Assembly: GCA_018398805.1 (NCBI GenBank)
Contig: JAGFBZ010000907.1
Location: 1 to 64,000, forward strand
Direction of reading: 5' to 3'
DNA from: Hirundichthys speculiger
Lineage: Eukaryota; Chordata; Actinopteri; Beloniformes; Exocoetidae
DNA: 64,000 bases
In this document: piece by piece, positions 58,084-64,000 of the stretch
How the letters are laid out: every line of letters begins with the position of its first letter
Numbering within the stretch: position 1 is the stretch's first letter
Position numbers and translations under genes: made by a program
Notes under the pieces: generated by a model
Database searches by the model: none
Told to the model about the DNA's origin: nothing
What the model saw: the letters and a program-made list of their open reading frames with translations, nothing else

Positions 58084-59218
58084 CAAGGTTATTATCGTTA
58101 ATGAAAACAAATGAAATAACGAAAACTAGAATTGAAAAAACATTTTCGGTAACTGAAATAAAATAAAAACGAGAGTTTTTTTTTAAAAAAAGATAACTAA
58201 CTGAAACTGTAGTATGTGTTTATAAAACGAACTAAAATTAGCTATAATAATATGAAGAACGTCCTTCATTTTCGTATTTGTAATTTTTTTCACATAAACG
58301 TTTTGGGATTTACATGAAATCTATTAACTTCGCTCCGCCGTACAACAACAACGGCCAAAAAAAAAAAAAAAAAAAAGAAAAAATCTAAAGTTATCAGCAG
58401 AGATGGCTGCGGCAAAAGTTGGGAGAAAGCGGCTCAGTCCTATTTGGGATTTCTTTGACTATGACTGTGTTAACGATAAAAATAAGTGCCTTGTTGTAGA
58501 AGCAGGTGATACAATGTGTGGAATACTTCTCAAGAAGAAAAAAACCCCACGAAATCTGAAAGTCCATTTGAAAAAAGCTCACACAAGAAGGCTAACCAAG
58601 ACTAGCTGATAAGCCCTAAGCTAGCTCCCTGGAAAAGGCTAACCAAGACTACCTGGATAAGCTAGCCTAAGGTAGCCCCCTGGAAATAAGGCTAACCAAG
58701 ACTACCTGGATAAGCTAGCCTAAGGTAGCCCCCTGGAAAGAAGGCTAACCAAGACTACCTGGATAAGCTAGCCTAAGCTAGCCCCCTGGAAAGAGAAGCT
58801 GCAGCTGCAGGCCAGTCAGCGTGGGGAAGGAACGGGAGAAAACAGCAACTATAATGGACTGTTTCCACCGGAGACCAGATAGCTGCTGGTCAGTAAATAC
58901 GCAGGAACACCACAAGCGGGAAGACGCATTGATAAATATGTTTATTGAGACGGGTATGTCTACATGACTATGTGATTCGATAGCCTTCAAAAAGTTCAGT
59001 GCTTTACTCCAACCAAAATCACAACCCTAATTTACAAAATAAAACTAAGACTAACACTGAAACTAATAAATACTAAGTATTTCCAAAAAATATAAATGAA
59101 TAAAAACTAGCAAAACTGCCCTAAAAAGGAATTAAAACTAACTGAATTTAGAAAAAAATAAACTAACAACTAAATAAAAACTAAAACTAATGGAAGATCC
59201 AAAACTATTATAACCCTG
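58084..59218. mobile_element. hAT element with BED remnant and internal tandem repeat
   Basis: Ends CAAGGTTATTATCG and ...CTATTATAACCCTG with a perfect 8-bp duplication GTGTGAAG (58076-58083 and 59219-59226). A frame at 58403-58609 (SPIWDFF...MCGILLKKK...HLKKAH) is a decayed BED finger: the second cysteine is missing but HLKKAH remains. A 53-bp tandem array follows. Confidence 0.88.
58594..58800 (+). repeat. 53-bp tandem repeat
   Basis: About 3.7 units starting 'aaccaagactacctggataa', at 58594 (shortened), 58641, 58694 and 58747. It sits within the hAT element just after the BED remnant. Confidence 0.9.
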
Positions 59219-59226
59219 GTGTGAAG

Positions 59227-60290
59227 TTGCAACAACAAGTTTAAGCCAAACAGATTCATGCTACAACTCATTTCCTTGGTCTCAGTCCCATACTTGGACA
59301 TGTCCTTTGTGCTGGTGGAACGATGTGAAGCAAGTCGTGTAAATTTTGTTGCTTGTCAATGAAGGAGTTCGAATGTAAAATAAGATAGATAAAATGTTAT
59401 CAGCGATCACAGCAGCGGTAAAAGTGTCCGATGATTTAAGAGGACGCTGGATTATATTAACTGCGCAGAGTCTCATTCAACGCTGAGCGATTCTGCAGAG
59501 CGATAAAACTATACTACACAGTATATTGCAGCAAGCTACAGATTAAACTCCGACCGGTCATCGCCCATCTGAGAACGCACGGGCTGAATCAGCAGCAGTA
59601 GCACAGAGGCGCTAATTGATAAGGGTGTTTTATTTCTGTTCTATCTAAAGCGCAGCGCCTTTAAGTGTTACTGTGCGACTGGTGTCATAAAGCTCTGAGG
59701 AGAAAAGTGGATTCCGCTCAATCTTACGAGCCTGAACTGCCGTTAAGGCCGGCGCCGTAAACGTGCGGGAATATAACCGCGGTCAGGGTGTGTTGGGGTG
59801 TGATAACGCACGAGGCTCTCAGTGCTAATGGCTAATAGCAGGGGTGCCTGGGAGGATTTAGCGTGATACGCTTTATCTTTACAAGGTTAATGTACCATAA
59901 AGCCCTTTTTTTTTTGTAGACTTCCCACAAAAATCTCTCCTCCTGAGCTCGTTCCACCTCCCTGCCTCTCGTTTCTCACTGTCCTCCCAACCGACTATGA
60001 CTCAACCGGCTCTGCTAATTTTCCGGTCTGTGATGTATTTAAGCCTGTTAAAGGTCGTGACTCCATTACGCAGCCCCCCCCTCCGCTGGGGGCAAGTTTT
60101 ACTTTAAATTTGTGATATTCATACCACTCTCAGATCCGTCAGCTACATACGAAGCTACTCTGAACTGTGAGAGTAATTTACAAAAAGGTTGCAGCCGACT
60201 GCAGGTTTGAGGAACTCCGATGGCCAATCGCACTGTTACGAGCTTTGCTAAAGTTTAGAGTTTAAGGCAGTTAAAGGAAAATTACAGGGT
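59227..60290. other. No gene recognised; candidate regulatory DNA
   Basis: Unique sequence without obvious elements. The part at 59480-59900 has words such as 'gcgctaattgataaggg' and is a possible conserved non-coding element. An A run follows at 60290-60307. Confidence 0.4.
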
Positions 60291-60579
60291 AAAAAAAAAA
60301 AAAAAAACCTTGGGCTATCATTAGATGGCAGGGAGTGTAAAGTTTATTAGGGATCAAAACGATGTGGCTCAAATCAGCTCTGAGGCAGAACAGAACATGT
60401 GTTTGCAGCAAACTGGCATAAATGTTAGCACTTGTGAGCAATTGACCCACGTCAAAATGAACTGCTATTTTAAGCCTCTGACAAGACTCAAAAATGTCAT
60501 TTCACTCCGTGACAGCGTGGAAACTATACAGGCAAACCGATGTCATTTTAAGATTGTGTGTAACAAGGACTGTGAAGAC

Positions 60580-61130
60580 CACACCGGACGCCACTCCTGT
60601 CAGCTAAGAGCAGGACGCTGAAGCTACAATTAACACAAGCGCACTAAAACTGGACAATAAACGTTGCCTGGTCTGATGAGTCTCGATTTCAGCTGCGACA
60701 TTCGGATGGTAGGATCAGAATTTGGCGTCAACAACATTAAAAGCATGGATCCATCCTGTCTTGTATCAACGGTCCAGGCTGGTGGTGGCGTAATGGTGTG
60801 GGGGGATATTTTCTTAGCACACTTAGTACTACAAGAGTGTTATTTTAATGCCACAGCCTAGCTGACCATGACGCTTTATGGCTACAGTGGACCCATCTTC
60901 TGATGGCTTCTTCCACTGGAATAATGCACCAGGTCACAAAGCTCGGCTCATCTCCAACTGGTTTCTTGAACATGACAGTGAGATCACTGCACTCCAGAAG
61001 GCCTCCATGGTTACCAGATCTCAGTCCAACAGAGCACCTTTGGGATGTGGATGAACGGGGGGATTAGCATCATGGATGTGCAGCCCAGAAATTTGAAGCA
61101 ACTGCGTGATGCTGTCCAACCTGATACAAG
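60580..61130 (+). mobile_element. Tc1-like transposase remnant
   Basis: Frames in order resemble a Tc1 transposase: HTGRHSCQLR; then 'tggtctgatgagtctcgatt' (W-S-D-E-S-R-F); then a GGGVMVWGD block (about 60780-60810) and 'aataatgcaccaggtcacaa' (N-N-A-P-G-H); then the 'ccagatctcagtccaacaga' block near the third acidic residue. Frameshifts and a stop at about 60861 break it. Confidence 0.8.
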
Positions 61131-61149
61131 CAAGGTGGACCTAATAAAG

Positions 61150-62040
61150 TGGCCGGTGAGGGCATATCTTAACTCGTGTCTGGCTATATCGTGGTTTCCC
61201 TTTGGCCGAGCCGGTGACGATCATGACACATGGCCGGAAGCCGTCCTTCTCATAATCTCGCATTGTGGCATTGTTTGCAGGCCAGAGTCTCCTGAGTTGC
61301 ATGCTGACTTGCAGTTGTGTAGATGTGTTCGGGGTGCCGGCTGTCATGGTGACCGGCGACTTAGTCCTCAGACCATCTCATCTCAGTGCTGCTACCTTCA
61401 TCTGTTTATATAGTCATTTCATACCCGGCTGGCCTCTCAAAGTGGAGTTTTTCCTTGCCACTGTCAATTCAATTCAATTCAATTTTATTTGTATAGCGTC
61501 TGTTACAATGTCAATTGTTTCTAGGCATTTTACAGAGACCCAGAGCATGACCCCCGAGCAAATATCATTAACTAAAAATATAATATTGAATCCTAAACAA
61601 GGATAAAAAAAATTCCCAGGCAAGCCAAACAGTGGCAAGGAAAAACTCCACTTTAAGAGGAAGAAACCTTGAGCAGGACCTGGATCATATGGAGGGACCT
61701 TCCTGCTGAAGACCAGCTGGGTAAAGAAAGAAAAAGAGAGGAGAGACAGAACAGAGAGAGGATGGAGGACAGAGAGAGGAGAGCACATAAATGACTGAAT
61801 GAAATGACGACATAAACAGATACAGGTAGCAGCACTGAGGTGAGATGGTCACTGTTTGGCTCAAAGGTTTTTTTCTCCCTCTGTGGGAGTTTTTTACCTG
61901 CCATTATCCTTAAATAGGGTTTATTTTATAATTTTATTTAATGATATTTGCTCGGGGGTCATGATCTGAGTCTCTGTAAAGCGCCTAGAGACAATTGACA
62001 TTGTAACAGACGCTATACAAATAAAATTGAATTAAATTGG
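61150..62040 (+). mobile_element. Non-LTR 3' tail repeat (family C), outer copy
   Basis: Plus-strand copy of the 47.7-kb family. Its tail 'acaaataaaattgaattaaa' is at about 62018-62037, after 'gcgcctagagacaattgaca'. It is interrupted at 'ttgccactgt' by an inverted copy of the same family. Confidence 0.68.
61465..61849 (-). mobile_element. Family C copy nested in the outer copy, opposite strand
   Basis: The tail on the minus strand is (GAATT)n at 61465-61485. The flanks CACTGT (61459-61464) and CACTGT (61850-61855) are a short target duplication made within the outer copy. The two copies can pair as a large hairpin. Confidence 0.68.
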
Positions 62041-63301
62041 TAGATTGGTGGATTCTGATGCAGAATCTGACCGATCAAGTCAACCCTCTCCCTTGAGACT
62101 TGGACACGCTGTGTTTATTTTGCATAAACAAAACAGAAACACCGTGTCCATCTCTCTTTTTTTGGGGGAGGCACTTACAAAATCATCTAAGGCACGTATT
62201 CAGCGTTGCAACACTTCATACGAGGCCAAAAACACAGAGCAACATGCTGCATCCACTTAAAAAATGCCACTGAATTTTCTAAAAAGAAAATCATCAGAAA
62301 AAAATACGAAGAGCTTAAAAAAAATGAATTCATCAGACTTTGCAGACAGACGAGTAGTAATAAAAAAAAAAAAGAGATTTTGTTGTCATCCCAAATATTA
62401 AACAAACTGCTGCGAACGCCGTCGTGCTCTCTGTGATGTTTCTTTCACGGCGAGGCACGACGTTTCCTGAAAAGGACATCGCCTTCACAGCTTCGTGCGC
62501 CGCAGTCACAGAGGGAATTAGGGGAATTAAAGTATTTTTGCAGGTGGCTGCAGTATGAAGAAATCCTCTGCATAACACCATACCCTGCAGTTCTCATCCC
62601 AGCCAAAGCTTCGCGCCCAATAATCCCCGGCAGTTAGAAACTGGAGCATCTTATTTGAAACGACGTTGGGCTCGGAGGCGGTAGATTTTAGGGCAGTGAA
62701 AATCTCCTTAGTAGTTACTGAACGTGTTAGCTTCATTTGCAAATCACTCCGCTGTCAGTAAGAGGTTAGTTTTACATTTCATCCCGCAAAGCGGCTCTCG
62801 CTGTTGAAAAATTCAGTTTCTCGGCTTCACAGACGCCAATATGGGTTTAAAAATAACGAGTAAATAACTTCGGCGCTTCTGAGTCATAAACGGTCCCTCA
62901 GTCTCTCTTTCTTCCTGCGTTCGCATCCCAAAGGGACACTGACCCACTTTTCAACTTTCAACTCTTCTTGACTTCTCTCGTGATGAAATTCCCCGTCTAT
63001 CAGATCACATGCGGGGGAGCAGACGCGAGCCCACTCCTCCCTCGTTACTAATCAGCCGGAACGGTTTCTGCTCCCAAAACGCTGCACACCACCTTCTCCC
63101 ACGCAGATGCCTCTCACCATCCTGAAAACAAGCTGAAAGGGTCCAAATTTGATCCGAGGTTTTAACGTTATAACTGATTCTGGAACCACCAGTAGATACA
63201 CTAGCTCAGCCATTCTCAACCGGGGTGTCGCGGCACACTGGGGTGTCGTCTGACTGCTTCAGGGGTGTCGTCAAATAAATGACCTATTCTGAGATTTCAT
63301 A
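62041..63301. other. No gene recognised
   Basis: Unique, AT-rich sequence with A runs (62318-62325, 62360-62372). A short run of 'ggggtgtcg' repeats lies at 63221-63270 and looks like the edge of a hAT-type repeat. Confidence 0.45.
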
Positions 63302-63303
63302 TA

Positions 63304-64000
63304 CTGTGGTACCTCTACTTACAAACGTCTCCACATACGAAATTTTCAGGTTACGAAACGCCTCAACGGGAAAATATTGCCTCTTGTTACGAAAGAAATT
63401 TCAGGATACGAAAGGCAAAAATACAGTAGCGCTGCTACTCGCAGCTCCCAGAGTTTACTGAACGTAAACATAGCTGTCGGCTCTGTATCTCGGTTTGAAA
63501 GCGGTGCGTCCGAGCTGCTCTGCCATTGGCTATCGCTTAGCATCTTCCTAGCATCCCATTGGCTAGGAGGGCCCCTTGTCTGTATGAACGTAACCCAGCA
63601 ACCCAGGTAAACAAATAATTTTTACCTCTGTCAAGGAAGTTATGTTTTTGCCAGCGTTTATCTGTCTGTCTGTGTTCAAGATAACTCAAAAAGTTATGGA
63701 TGGATTTTGATTAAATTTTCAGGAGTTGTCAGAAATGTGAAAAGGAAGAACTGATTTCATTTTGGGTGTGATCCGGAAGAAATCCTGGATTCTGGATCAC
63801 TTTCAAATTTTAGATAATTGTTGCGTTTAGTGGACGTCTGCGCTTTCTGAGTACTTTTCTAGTTCTAATATGTATTTCTTACAAGTTTTTATGTCATTTC
63901 ATGTATTATTTATAATTTATTATAAAAAATAATGTTCGAATTTTGGGGGGCTTGGAACGGATTAGGGCATTTACATGGAAAACTCTACTTAGGTAACGAA
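63304..64000. mobile_element. MITE family A, copy 3, cut by the window end
   Basis: The left end CTGTGGTACCTCTACTTAC is preceded by TA. The body parallels the 51.6-kb copy, including the family B piece (about 63622-63870). The right end is not reached. Confidence 0.8.

Noticed and set aside
58594..58800. Possible CRISPR-like array (regular repeat spacing)
   Set aside because: Units are contiguous tandem repeats without unique spacers, within a eukaryotic hAT element.

Overview
The window looks like a teleost fish chromosome. The coding exons are vertebrate genes with GT-AG splice sites, gene density is low, and intergenic and intronic DNA is packed with Tc1-like, hAT-like and L2-like elements typical of ray-finned fish. 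The species cannot be named from the sequence.

Two host genes are recognised, arranged head to head. At the left edge, on the minus strand, are exons 1 and 2 of HEXB (beta-hexosaminidase subunit beta), with a signal peptide and a CACGTGAC box upstream. The rest of HEXB lies outside the window. On the plus strand is ENC1, a BTB-BACK-Kelch adaptor: a GC-rich candidate first exon near 15.6-16.1 kb, an intron of about 10.6 kb full of repeats, and a single coding exon from 26.65 kb. Human HEXB and ENC1 are also divergent neighbours. As written, the ENC1 frame carries one extra base near 28,292 that replaces the last kelch strands. Without it the frame is 589 codons, the usual ENC1 length. A degraded second HEXB-like copy (8.3-8.9 kb) lies between the two genes.

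From 28.4 to about 36.3 kb there may be a spliced ENC1 3' UTR (inference). From there to 64 kb I find no host gene, only transposon remnants between unique stretches, some of which look like candidate regulatory DNA. This fits the gene-poor flank of ENC1 in other vertebrates.

The main story is the repeats. One hAT-type MITE (TAGGGGTG...CACCCCTA, about 375 bp, 8-bp target duplications) occurs at least ten times. One copy splits the YADD catalytic motif of an L2 reverse transcriptase, and others form MITE-spacer-MITE units bounded by a single target duplication. There are several multi-level nests of elements, and a 17-bp minisatellite with about two dozen CTCF-like cores in the inferred ENC1 intron. 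I found no CRISPR array, operon, phage or rRNA/tRNA gene, and no convincing new gene system. The unusual content is structural.
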